A stretch of 64,000 bases of DNA from NCBI GenBank assembly GCA_018398815.1, contig CM031604.1, positions 50,993,542 to 51,057,541 on the forward strand, written 5' to 3'. Under the pieces are notes generated by a model. It saw only the letters and a list, made by a program, of their open reading frames with translations. It was not told the origin of the DNA and searched no databases. Of the stretch, positions 10,885 through 21,333 are shown piece by piece. Source of the stretch: Conus ventricosus (Eukaryota; Mollusca; Gastropoda; Neogastropoda; Conidae). Positions within the stretch are counted from its first letter, which is position 1, and the number at the start of each line of letters is the position of its first letter. The translations under genes were made by a program, and so were the position numbers.

Positions 10885-12239
10885 TTTTGTTCAACAAAAA
10901 CAGTCTTAACTTTCTGTTCATGTTTGATGCTGATGTCCTTAGTGTCAACAATTCCTTGGTTGAAAGGGACGAAAAGTTATCGATTTTCAATGTTTCGTGT
11001 AACCGGGGTTTCATTCACGTCATGAGGTATTACCATCAGGATAGTGTACACAGGCCTCAATATCCAAAGTTAAAAGAGTCGAAGTTTCCAGGGTCTACTT
11101 CTCCGCCTTCAGTCTTTGGATTGCAGCGTGTCTGAGACTTCAACGTGTTCCGCTTCCTCAACCCTCCAGTGGTAAGTCACCGTCTCTGGCACTTTCAGCT
11201 CAGCATGTCGAGTAAAGATGACCACTGCAAGTAAGTAAAGCAAGTTAGCCAGAAGCTGGCTGTACATCGAGAGCATCAACGCACATATGATAAGCACGCC
11301 ATAGAATTCATAGACTTGTATTTTGGTGTTCAGTAAACTGTCAAAAAACAACTGTTTATAAGGGTATGCGGATGAGAGGCTACTCATGAATGAATGTAAT
11401 AAGAAACACCTATGTTGAAAATGTTGATACAAAATGGCTGTTACCGTGCGTGTTGTTGTTGTTGTTGTTTTCGGGTTATGGCCATCCGTATAATTCGGGG
11501 GTTAACGAAATTTGTACCATACTAGGCATATCAGTTTGTTGAATAGAGGAGTGTGAAATAAAAAACATCAAGATGAGAGTCGTCCATATCGCAATGATAA
11601 ACAAGCAAGCAACATTAACACAAAATACCATGAAAGATTACACTTACCACGGAAACATCGATTTCTTTGTCTGAAAAAAAATGCATATTTGGCTTTCTTC
11701 ATGGATTACAAGTGTACGCAAGGCATGACAGAGTAATACTAATTTCCGAGAGAAAAAAATCGATCAGAGACTTTTCATTTCCATCCAGTTCCACGCTAAA
11801 GAAAACTTACACACATGCTGCCGTACTAAAGTTTGACTGATGAAAGGAAGACTGCCTCCTACCCTCTCCATTTTGTCTGTAACATTGACTGATACAGTGT
11901 CGGCTGTACATGCATCTACTGATGAATGAATGAATCGTGAAAACAGTCACAAAATCGGTCAGGTATAAGATTGTTCCACGTTTTCTATATCTCTTTCTTG
12001 CAACAAAAACAAAAAAAGAAAGAAAAAAGAAAAACTTAAAACGTTTTGAATATGAAACGTGAAAGCAGACACAAAATCAGTCAAATTAGAAATGATTCCT
12101 TGGTTTTCCATTTTCCTTTCTTGCAAGTGGGTTGGTGCGCTAGTGTAACACGCTAGAAAAACTGCGTGCTGAAAATACCATCGTAGCGCTTACTGTGTGC
12201 GCTCTGAACACTAACGGTAGTATTTTTATGTGGTATGTC
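10885..12239. other. Intergenic sequence, no gene seen
   Basis: Between the kelch 3' end and the polypyrimidine block. AT-rich, with a (GTT)n run near 11448-11468 and two similar segments containing GTGAAA.CAG.CACAAAATC at about 11935-11960 and 12058-12080. No supported coding frame. Confidence 0.5.
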
Positions 12240-12729
12240 ATTCTCCCTATCCCACCGTCTCTTCTGACTTTGTCTCTAGCGTCATTTCAGTCTCTGTCAC
12301 TTTCTCCGTCTGTCTGTCTATCTTTGTGTGTCTCTTTCTCTCTCCATACCTCTCTCTCTCTCCCACCACTCCCTCTCTCTCAGTCCCTGTGTCTTGTCTG
12401 TCTCTCTGTTTTTGATTGTCCCTATTTATGTTTGGCGTCCTGCATGTCTCTCTGTCTCTAATTATCTCTCTGTCTCTGTCTGTTTTCCACTGACAATTTC
12501 TGTATCCCAGTCCAGTCTCTCTATCGTTGCCTCACTCTGTCCCTCCCTCCTCTCTCCCTGTTTGTCTTGTCTTCCCATCTCTCAATGTCTTTCTCTTTCT
12601 CGGTCTCTCTAACCGTTCCTCTCGCTATCTCCATCATTGCCTCTTTGTTCACGTCTGTCTGCCTCTGACCCCCACCCCCCTTTCTCTCTCTGTCTTCCTC
12701 TCTATGTATATACATGAATATATCTATTT

Positions 12730-12781
<52 letters not shown>

Positions 12782-12905
12782 CCCTGTCTCTTGATGTCTT
12801 TCTCTTTCGGTCTGTCTGTCCCGCTCACTGTCTTTGTCATTGCCCTTCCTCCCCCCCCTCTCTCTCTTTTTCTGTATCGTTTTCTCTCTCGATCTATGAT
12901 CTCTA
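12240..12905 (+). repeat. Polypyrimidine block (TCTCTG-rich)
   Basis: About 650 bases are dominated by C and T on +, with degenerate TCTCTCTGTCTC units, interrupted by a (TG)n tract at 12735-12780. No genuine gene: the open frames are Ser/Leu/Cys-rich repeat shadows. Confidence 0.85.
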
Positions 12906-13019
12906 ACCCTGTGTGTGTGTGTGTGCGCGCGCGCGCGCCTGCATTTGTGTGTGTGCGTGTGCGCGCGCGCCTGCATTTGTGTGTGTGTGTGTGATTGAGA
13001 CAGTCAGACGGACAAAAAC

Positions 13020-13490
13020 AGTGGGAGAAACAGATACAAGATAGGGAGAGAGAGAGAGAGACGGGAAGAAGGCGAGCGAGTGAGACATGCATAGAAACAG
13101 AGAAAAGGAGACATGTACGTAGACAAACAGAGAAGGAGGCAGATAAAGAGAGACAGAGACAGACACAGAGCAGACGGCGAGAAAGATTCAGAGAGAGAAA
13201 AGGAGAGAGGTACATAGACAAACATAGAAGGAGGCAGATCAAGAGAGACAGAGACAGAAACTAAGCAGACTGGGAAGTAGATTCAGAGAGAGATGGAGCG
13301 ACAGAGAGAGAGAGAGAGTGGAAGTTGCCCGGAAAAGAAGACGGTGAGAGGATGCGAGACAAGAGAGCGAAACGGAGAGAGAGATACAAGACAAAGAAAA
13401 ATGCGTCGCCTGTGACGGGGAGAGAGAGAAACAAACGAGCGACAATTAGAGAAAGAGAGAGACGGAGACAGAGATAGAAGGAAGTAAGTA
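13020..13490 (+). repeat. Polypurine block (GAGACAGA-rich)
   Basis: Purine-rich on +, the reverse sense of the pyrimidine block before it. It contains a tandem pair of about 95 bp around GAGACAGAGACAGA...TACATAGACAAACA. It abuts the broken LINE at 13495. Confidence 0.8.
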
Positions 13491-13494
13491 AAAG

Positions 13495-15120
13495 CTTCCC
13501 TTGCTCTTCTACTGACTTCACTGCAAGAATAGGTCTCAGCACAAACGCTCCCTGGTCATGTTGCGACACCATCTCTATCACAGATGGTGTGCGCAAACTG
13601 CTGAAGAACCTTGACCCCCGGAAAGCGCCTGGACCAGACAGCATCAGTCCCCGCTTAAGGAACCCGCTGATGACCTCTCGCCCGCTCTCACCCTGTTCTA
13701 CCAGTCATCCGTCGATACAGGAATTGTTCTCAGGAACTGGAGGACAGCGTAGGTGTCACCAATTTTCAAGAAGGGGGAGCGCTACAGGCCAGAGAACTAT
13801 CGTCCAATTTCATTGACGAGCGTGCCTGGAAAAATCATCGAGCACATACTGGTCCACACAGTGATGAGCTTTGCTGAGAAACACAACATTATCTGCAGAC
13901 AACAGCAAGAGTTCCACCGGGGTCGTTCTTGCGTCAGCCAGCTGCTTGGACTTATGGATGAAATCACTCTCGACCAAGAGAAGGGCAGACAGCATGACGT
14001 CGTGGTGTTGGACTTCTCCAAAGCCTTCGACAAGGTCTGCCATTCACTTTTTAGTCCATAAGCTCCAACACTATGGAACCAGGGGTCATCTAAACCGGTG
14101 GATACAGAACTTCCTGACGGACAGACAACAGGCAGTGGTGGTGGATGGAGCAACGTCGTCGTTTGTAGGAGTGGAGTCAGGTGTCCCCCAGGGCTCCGTT
14201 TTGGGCCCCTGCCTCTTCCTTTGTTCACATAAATGACATCCCGACAGGTCTCTCCTCAACCGTGCGACTTTTCGCAGACGACACTGCCTGCCACAAGACT
14301 ATTAGGAAAGCTAGCGACCAATCCAACCTCCAAGAAGACCTGGATATGCAGGAAGCAAGGGAGCAGACTTGGCTCATGTCCTTCCATCTTGACAAGTGTC
14401 ACTTACACTTTGGCGAAAAACATAAGACCACCTACCACCTGCACGGCCAAAACCTCCAGACCACTACGGAGGAAAAGTTTCTGGGTGTTACCCTGGCCAC
14501 CAACTTGAAATGGGAACCCCACATCAGCAACATCACCAAGGCCTCCAAGACCCTTGGCTTTGTCAAGTGGAACCTCAAAATAGGCTCTATCAAGACCAAG
14601 GAGAGAGCCTACAAAGCCCTGGTTCGCCCGACCCTGGAGTATGTCTGCCAAGTATGGGACCCCTACCAAGATGGGGACAAAGCATCGTTTGAAAAGGTGC
14701 AACCAAGGGCTGGGTAATCAACCGCTGCCGTCAGACATCCAGCTTGAGTGCGATGTACGAACAACTTCCCTGGGCACCGCTTGAAGATCGACGGTGTTTG
14801 ATCCGGCTGTCGACATTCTTCAAATTCCATCATGGAGACTTCACGATCGACTCCATACATGTTCCTCCTCGCCGCACCCATCACTATGACACTCGTAATT
14901 CCCACGTGCTGCAGTATGCCATTGAATCCTGCTACAGGAAGAATGGCTTCTTCCCGCGCACTGGGAGACAATGGAACGACCTTCCAGCTGAGGCAGCAAC
15001 ATCAGCGTCGCTGGAGGGCTTCAAATCCTGGATATAACCCCCTGCCCCTCCTGTATCCCCTCACCTGCACCTGTTCTTCCCACTCACTTAGGAGTAGGGT
15101 CTACCTTAGCCCCTCCTAGA
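13495..15120 (+). pseudogene. CR1/jockey-like LINE reverse transcriptase, broken copy
   Basis: It has non-LTR retrotransposon RT blocks in order: KAPGPDSISPRL, then SPIFKKGERYRPENYRPISL, VVVLDFSKAFDKVCH, SGVPQGSVLGP, LFADDTA (the catalytic Asp pair is kept) and EKFLGVTLATNLKWEPHISN, with a C-terminal domain ending near 15037. At least four frameshifts or stops break it (near 13660, 13755, 14060 and 14225, and again after 14700). The endonuclease part is missing, so it is 5'-truncated and not autonomous. Confidence 0.9.
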
Positions 15121-15240
15121 GGCCTGAACATATTAGTGGGGGGTCCCAAGCCTTTCTTCCCTTCCCCACCACTTCAAACTGTTGATCCAGGTAGCATCTT
15201 CGAATCTATTCTGTTATTTCCGGAAACCCTTTTCTACTGT

Positions 15241-15770
15241 CAGAATCTTCAACTGGATGAAGGTGGACAGTTAAGAAAGAAGAAGGGAGGCGAGTGAAAC
15301 GAAGATGCAGAGAGAAAGGGGGGGGGGGGGGGGGGGGAGAAGGGGCAGAGGCAGAAAGAGACATACAGATAGAACGAGACAGATAGAGGGACAAAGACAG
15401 AGGCACACAGAAAAAAAAGAGAAGTGGAGAAAACCACACAGAAAGGGGGGGGGGGGGGGGGGGGGGGGGGGCGTGAGAAAGAGAAACGGAAAAAGAAAGA
15501 GAGACAGAGAAAAACCGTGACAAACACGAAGATGGAGACTTCGTGAGAGACCAAAACAGAGAGACAGAGAACCAGACACTGACGGAGACCGAGGGCGAGA
15601 ACGACAGAACAGAGAGAGAACAAGAGATACAGACATGGAGGAAACGGAGACTGAGAGACAACAAATGAAACGGAGAGAAAGAAAGGTGGGGAACTTGAAA
15701 GGGATGGAGGAACAGAGAGGGAGAACTGAGAATGAGAGAGAGAGGGTGGAGATTAACAGATGACAAAGTA
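15241..15770 (+). repeat. Polypurine block with two G-runs
   Basis: GA-rich on + with GAGAGACAGAGA motifs and G-runs of about 20 (15318-15337) and 27 (15445-15471). The open minus frames are Ser/Leu/Pro shadows, not genes. Confidence 0.8.
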
Positions 15771-15904
15771 TCAGAAAAGAGAACGAAAAGACTCCATAGT
15801 GAATTGTTAACGATACCTCATAGTGAATTGTTAAACGATTTATCATGTCTGGTTGGTTACTTTCAAAATGCTGCTGTGCACCAAGTGATTGGTTACTGGC
15901 TTTG

Positions 15905-16650
15905 GAGACTGTACTAATGGTTTCTGTAAGAGCACGCTAGAGACTGTACTAATGATTTCTGTAAGAGCATGCTATAGAGACTGTGCTATTTGCTTCTGTA
16001 AGAGCATACTACAGAGATTGTGCTTATGGCTTCTGTAAGAGCGTGCTATAGAGACTGTGCTAATGGTTTCTGTAAGAGCACGCTAGAGACTGTGCTAATG
16101 GTTTCTGTAAGAGCACGCTAGAGACTGTGCTAATGGCTTCTGTAAGAGCATGCTATAGAGACTGTGCTAATGGTTTCTGTAAGAGCATGCTGGAGACTAC
16201 TAATAGTTTCTGTAAGAGCACGCTAAAGACTGTACTAATGGTTTCTGTAAGAGCACACTAGAGATTGTACTGATGGTTTCTGTAAGAGCACGCTAGAGAC
16301 TGCACTAATGGTTTCTGTAAGAGCATGCTGGAAGCTGTACTAATGGTTTCTGTAAGACCATGCTAGAGACAGTAAGAGCACGCTAGAGACTACTAATGGT
16401 TTCTGTAAGAGCAAGTTAGAAACTGTACTAATGGTTTATGTAAGAATACACTAGAGGCTAATATTGGTTTCTGCAAGAACACACTGGAGACTATACTAAT
16501 GGTTTCTGTAACAGCATGCTAGAGACTATACTAATGGTTTCTGTAAGAGCACACTAGAGACTGTACTCTAACAGCATGCTAGAGACTATACTAATGGTTT
16601 CTGTAAGAGCACACTAGAGACTGTACTAACGGTTTCTGTAAGAGCACGCT
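15905..16650 (+). repeat. Minisatellite, unit about 36-40 bp
   Basis: About 19 tandem units of the type GAGACTGTACTAATGG + TTTCTGTAAGAGCACGCTA, with scattered substitutions and some shortened units. One block of about 60 bp near 16510-16620 is duplicated. No coding sense. Confidence 0.9.
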
Positions 16651-17094
16651 ATCAATCTCTTGACATCATCAAACAAATGGCAAATCAGTTTCTACAGAAT
16701 ACAAGGGGGAAAAAATCTAGTTGATCTTGAAAGTAGTATTGATGTCATATTGACTCTTAAGTTCTGTCAGTCAAACTCCATAATTGCAGTAATCATTACA
16801 AGCTGATTTGAAGTTGTTGTATGGTCTGCTCATGCAGTTGTTTGTCCATTGAGTGATTGATGTGTAGAGTTTACATGACTTAAACATTGCTATCAACAAC
16901 CACAACAACAAAAAGATTTCAACCTCGTGAGTTGCTATTTAATCTGGTTTTGTGTCATTAAGAATACAGCTGTTGTTGTTGTTGTTTTTTAAAGCATACT
17001 GATTAGTTCCAATTCCGTGACACTTTTTTTAGGCTTTATTTGTTCATCTCAATAACTGATTAGCATGATCGGATTTCTCTTGTGTCCTGAAAGC

Positions 17095-17975
17095 AGACGC
17101 TGCCGCATCACACCTGGTCACTGATGAGGCCAATTAAAAAGATTCAAACACAAATGCATTTGATCAAAACACGGCCAATGCAACCAGATTACAGTGTACA
17201 CATCAGTCATTTTTAACAGCTAATACAGTGTGTGATTATCATAACCTTTACTAGAGCCATGTCCACTAATAGTGGTGGATAGGATTTCTTTCCCTTGCAG
17301 CCGCGTTAGCCAAGGCTGACGGACGGGCAGACAGTACATTCTGCTGTGTCGACCGCTATTGGCGGACGGGAACATGAAAAATTCCTACACTTTCCTTGAA
17401 ATGGTCTAAGGGAAATAATCTCTGTATTTATTCTTGGGGATGTCCTAGCAAGTTGTAGACCCTACTTTTAGTGCTCTATCATGAACTTGGTTGACCCCAG
17501 CAGCTTTGAAACAAAGAAACCAGCACTCGGAAAAGCGCGGCTGGAATTTCCTGTGCCAGAAATATGTCGGTCAGGCAAAGGGGTGGTACTGATTTCTCAC
17601 TCAGTGAAGTGCTTGAAATTATATTACAAAGTTGATCTGACGATGAGGGCAGCAATAGAGATATCAATAATTACGATACACAAGAGGAAAGTGAATCATT
17701 TGAAGATGCAGCCGAAAATAATGATTCAACATCAACTGCAGCAGACGCCGCCGCATCACACCTGGTCACCGATGAGGCCAATTAAAAAGATTCAAACACA
17801 AATGCATTTGATCAAAACACGGCCAATGCAAACAGTTGCGATGTCACTTACCTGTCTGCTTCTGATTCTGACAGCGTGTTGTAAAAGAACGCGTTTAGAA
17901 TGTAAACAAAGAATTTTTCTTATTTGTCAGCCATGTTTTTTGACGGACAGTCGCATCTACACATTATAAGTAAGT
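17095..17975 (+). pseudogene. Internally deleted piggyBac-like relic
   Basis: The acidic frame from about 17640 (SESFEDAAENNDSTSTAAD) resembles a piggyBac leader. The stretch CCKRTRLECKQRIFLICQPCF, ending shortly before a stop near 17967, resembles the C-terminal cysteine finger. The catalytic middle is missing. A segment of about 95 bases around TGATGAGGCCAATTAAAAAG is present twice (17095-17190 and 17745-17840). Confidence 0.45.
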
Positions 17976-20550
17976 GATTCGAAATTACTAAGTTTGATTA
18001 GTTGAGTGTTTGTCCTTTCCTATGACACCTAACACAACACTGTCAGTCGTTGTCTAGCTACTGTAAAAATAAATCAAAAAGTGGCAAAATATGTGCATCG
18101 GCAGGGACTGAGCGCCGTGCACAAGTGTGCGGGAGCAGGGAATCGTGCCGTGCATGCCGCATGCGGCTGGATAGTAATAATCTTGATAACCAGGTTCACT
18201 GCAAGTTTGATCGCAATATATATGCAGATTTCTTTTATTGTTATGACAAAAAATACCCCATCACTAGAGAGGTACATACAAGCAACAAAATGATGCATGC
18301 ATAAACTTCGAAATAATCATAAACAAAGAACAGTGTCATGAAATGATGCACGGATAAGAATTGTACACAGCTCCACACATACAAGACATACACATTTGTG
18401 AACACATTCATAGTTGCTCAATTTTATTGAAAGAAAACAACATAGTGTATGATCTAATCCGATGATCGATAAAATAATTCCTGAAAACAATGTTTAAGCA
18501 TTGTTTTATTTGAACATTCATTAAAAAAAAGGCCTGAAAGCACGAAAGTAATCATTTTGATTCAAGCAGGGAAAGGAAAACTGATTTGGTTTTTTTTTTC
18601 ATTATTGGGTGATGATTTTTATTTGTTAGACAGATTGATGTTCTGTCTTCATAATTTTCACTTGTTCTCTTTTTGATTTTCTCTTAGCTTAAGAAACACT
18701 TCCCCCCTCAATACCTAGTAACCAGATTTTGCATGACTGGCTGAAGGAATATTCCTTTGAAATGAGGTTTACAGAGTAGTTTGTTAACAAAGCTGCTAGA
18801 GACCATCCACACACTTGACATGATCCATGCATACTGAGAAGGCATTGCACACACTGATATGGACAAATACACCTGTGTATTGACTGATGAGAGAAATTCA
18901 TGCAAACACTGAACAGCTCAGAAGGATGGATGATGGAAGCAAAACGAATGTGTAAATATTCAGATGGATCGGCATACAGCGAGGTGATTGATGAATAATG
19001 TGAGGCACAGGGATTATGCATGGGTATTTCACAGGGGGTGTTCTCCAGTGACATCCAAATTTAACTCATTAAATGTACACATTTCCTTGAAAGTAAGTTA
19101 TCAACCTGCTACTCCATTAAGCTCAAAACAAAACAAAACAAAAAAGAAAAAGGCCCTTTATCTGATGACTGCTGAGACATCCACACATTAAACCATCATC
19201 ACAGATGTCTTGACATAAACGGCAGCTTTTAAAACACACAAGACCTGTGAAAGGCCACCACTACCACCCTTTTCTGCCCCTCGCTCAAACACCATCCAAC
19301 AACAAAATAAGGGGGCTGTAAGTATTATGAACACAGTCAAAAGTGACACTCTTTGCTGAACTTGGCACTGCTAAACATAAAAACTTTGCACCATACACAT
19401 GTAGATATTTTGTGACACATTTACATGTAAAAGTAGCCTTTGCTCCTTTTATTACACACTGCTCACACAATCAAGTGATCGTTTCAACAACAGAAATTCA
19501 CTTACCATCACCCCTAGTCCACATGATTTGTGGAAAACTAACATGTTTGCATCTCCAAACCTACCATCACAACATTTACACTCACATCCACCATTCTGCA
19601 TCCTATAATAAAGCTGAATTTCCAAGCAATCCTTCAGAACAAAAACACTGTAAAACATGTCTTGAAATACCATTTGATTGAGACATTCACAACCTCTTCT
19701 ACTTCATGAAACGTTGGGAACATATTCTGAAAAAACAACAACAAACCCATTCAAAGATGGAAAGACGAAGGCAGTCATAACAACTGAGCCCAGATGAAAT
19801 ATCATCAGTGGCATATTGAAAGGCCATGAGAGAACAGAATCTCAAAAATTCTCTCTTGACCACCAAAAAAAAAAAAAAAAAAAAAAAGCCACGAAAAAAA
19901 TGAATCTTAGTGCAGGCATTAGAATACACTTCTTACAGGCAAAACACACTTTATTTTGTATAGTAGTTGGCTGCCTCATGCATATAAATTTTTCCCCTAA
20001 ATGCTCTTTAGGCATGATGGAGTGAGTGGTTAGATCACTGGATTCTAAATCCATGGGAGCCCAGACATGCTCTTGCTAGATTGGAAGTGACCACCTAAAA
20101 ATAAATCCGCCAATTTCATTTATTGGACTAGCTGTGCTGTAATTCATATCCATTACAGAGCACATTCTTTTTTTCTTTTTTTTTATGCTGAAGGTAATCA
20201 AACAGGAGACACTGTTAAGTAGATGATGCGATGAGTGATCATTTATTCCCTAAACAGTTGATTCCCTTATTCCATGTATGTGGTGACTTTACTTTAGTTT
20301 GGAGTGTATTTTTTGGAGAGCATTAAGAACTACTGAATGTTTCAGTGAATAGTATGGATAAGGAAAGTGTGCTCTGAAGAAAACGTGGGTTGTTGATATG
20401 GGAACATCAAAAGAAACTAATTTTTCATATTCTGTTCAGCTGAATATGGAAAATTGCTTTGGCATTGGAATTGGTGAGGACATAATTATGTTCTAGCTAT
20501 TTTCAGCTTCTTGGCACATCTTTGTAGGCTGCATTTTACCATGAAATGTT
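17976..20550. other. Intergenic sequence between the two genes, no gene seen
   Basis: AT-rich with short open frames lacking coding character. The frames at 18050-18304 and 19343-19681 have no family resemblance. An A-run of about 23 at 19864-19886 and a tRNA-like relic near 20008 suggest decayed retroposons. Confidence 0.5.
20008..20070 (+). repeat. tRNA-like relic
   Basis: The string GAGTGAGTGGTTAGATCACT and the following ATTCTAAATCCATGGGAG resemble the D-arm and anticodon arm of a tRNA. No clear box B follows. It is likely a decayed SINE head. Confidence 0.25.
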
Positions 20551-20553
20551 ATA

Positions 20554-20559
20554 TTTATT
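20554..20559 (-). promoter_or_regulatory. Candidate polyadenylation signal for the EPG5-like gene
   Basis: AATAAA on the minus strand, about 0.48 kb after the stop codon. Another lies at 20242-20247. Only the hexamer and its distance support it. Confidence 0.25.
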
Positions 20560-21035
20560 AGTATCATTATTTGATGTTAATATGACCCTAGCTGATTTTT
20601 CTTTCGCATTAAAAGAAAATTCAGATTCATGCCACTGAAGGTCAGCCAGAGCCAAAATGCTGCATCATTGTTTTCAGCATTAGGTGATTTCACCACTAGG
20701 CTATCACACTCATCATGCCCCTTACATTGGGAATGTAAACAAGCTCCTTTCATTCAACGTTAAAAAAAAAGAAACAAACAAAACAAAACAGAAAACAATC
20801 TTCTGTTGCTTTTTGAAATGAGAAAAAAGGCCCTTCCTTACCTTACATTTTAAAAATGTCCAGAAAAATCAATCATCTCATGTTCACACTAGTACTTCAA
20901 TACACACAACACCTTTAAAACATTTCAGGAAGAAAAAACAAGAAATCAGCAGTGAATCAGCTGTTCCCATCATCTCCACCAACTGACATATCCAGTCCTC
21001 TAAGCCTTCTGTCCCAAACACATCTTGTTCACTTG

Positions 21036-21333
21036 CTACATACTGGTCTTGAGGAAATCACAGTCAGAGTAGAGGGAAAAGCAGAGCTCTCCTATCAGGT
21101 CCAGCACACTGCGTGCTGTGTGATCCGTGCGGTGCACAAAGCCTACCATGCTCTCCACCGTGTCCCGCAGCGGGGTGTACTGCCGGTTGCCACGCAGGGA
21201 GGTGAGAGCAGCGCGGCACAGTTTGGCCGTGGGGAGATCGCTCAGCGGAGAGGTGGCCTGGAAACGCAGCGTCGACTCATTTAGCACCTGGCTGGACAGG
21301 AAAGCTGCGATGCTGCGGACCGCTAGACGAAAT
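21036..21333 (-). CDS. EPG5: EPG5-like terminal exon and stop
   Basis: It continues as FRLAVRSIAAFLSSQVLNES, then AALTSLRGNRQYTPLRDTVE and ELCFSLYSDCDFLKTSM, followed by TAG at 21036-21038. The acceptor is TTGAACAG|A. The end position matches the short tail expected for the family. Confidence 0.8.

Noticed and set aside
12195..13644. Many overlapping Ser/Leu/Cys-rich frames
   Set aside because: They are produced by the polypyrimidine and polypurine blocks and carry no domain or splice structure.
18050..18304. Cys-rich + frame near the piggyBac-like relic, considered as its zinc finger
   Set aside because: The Cys spacing does not fit. The better cysteine-finger candidate is at about 17878-17967, and this frame has no further support.
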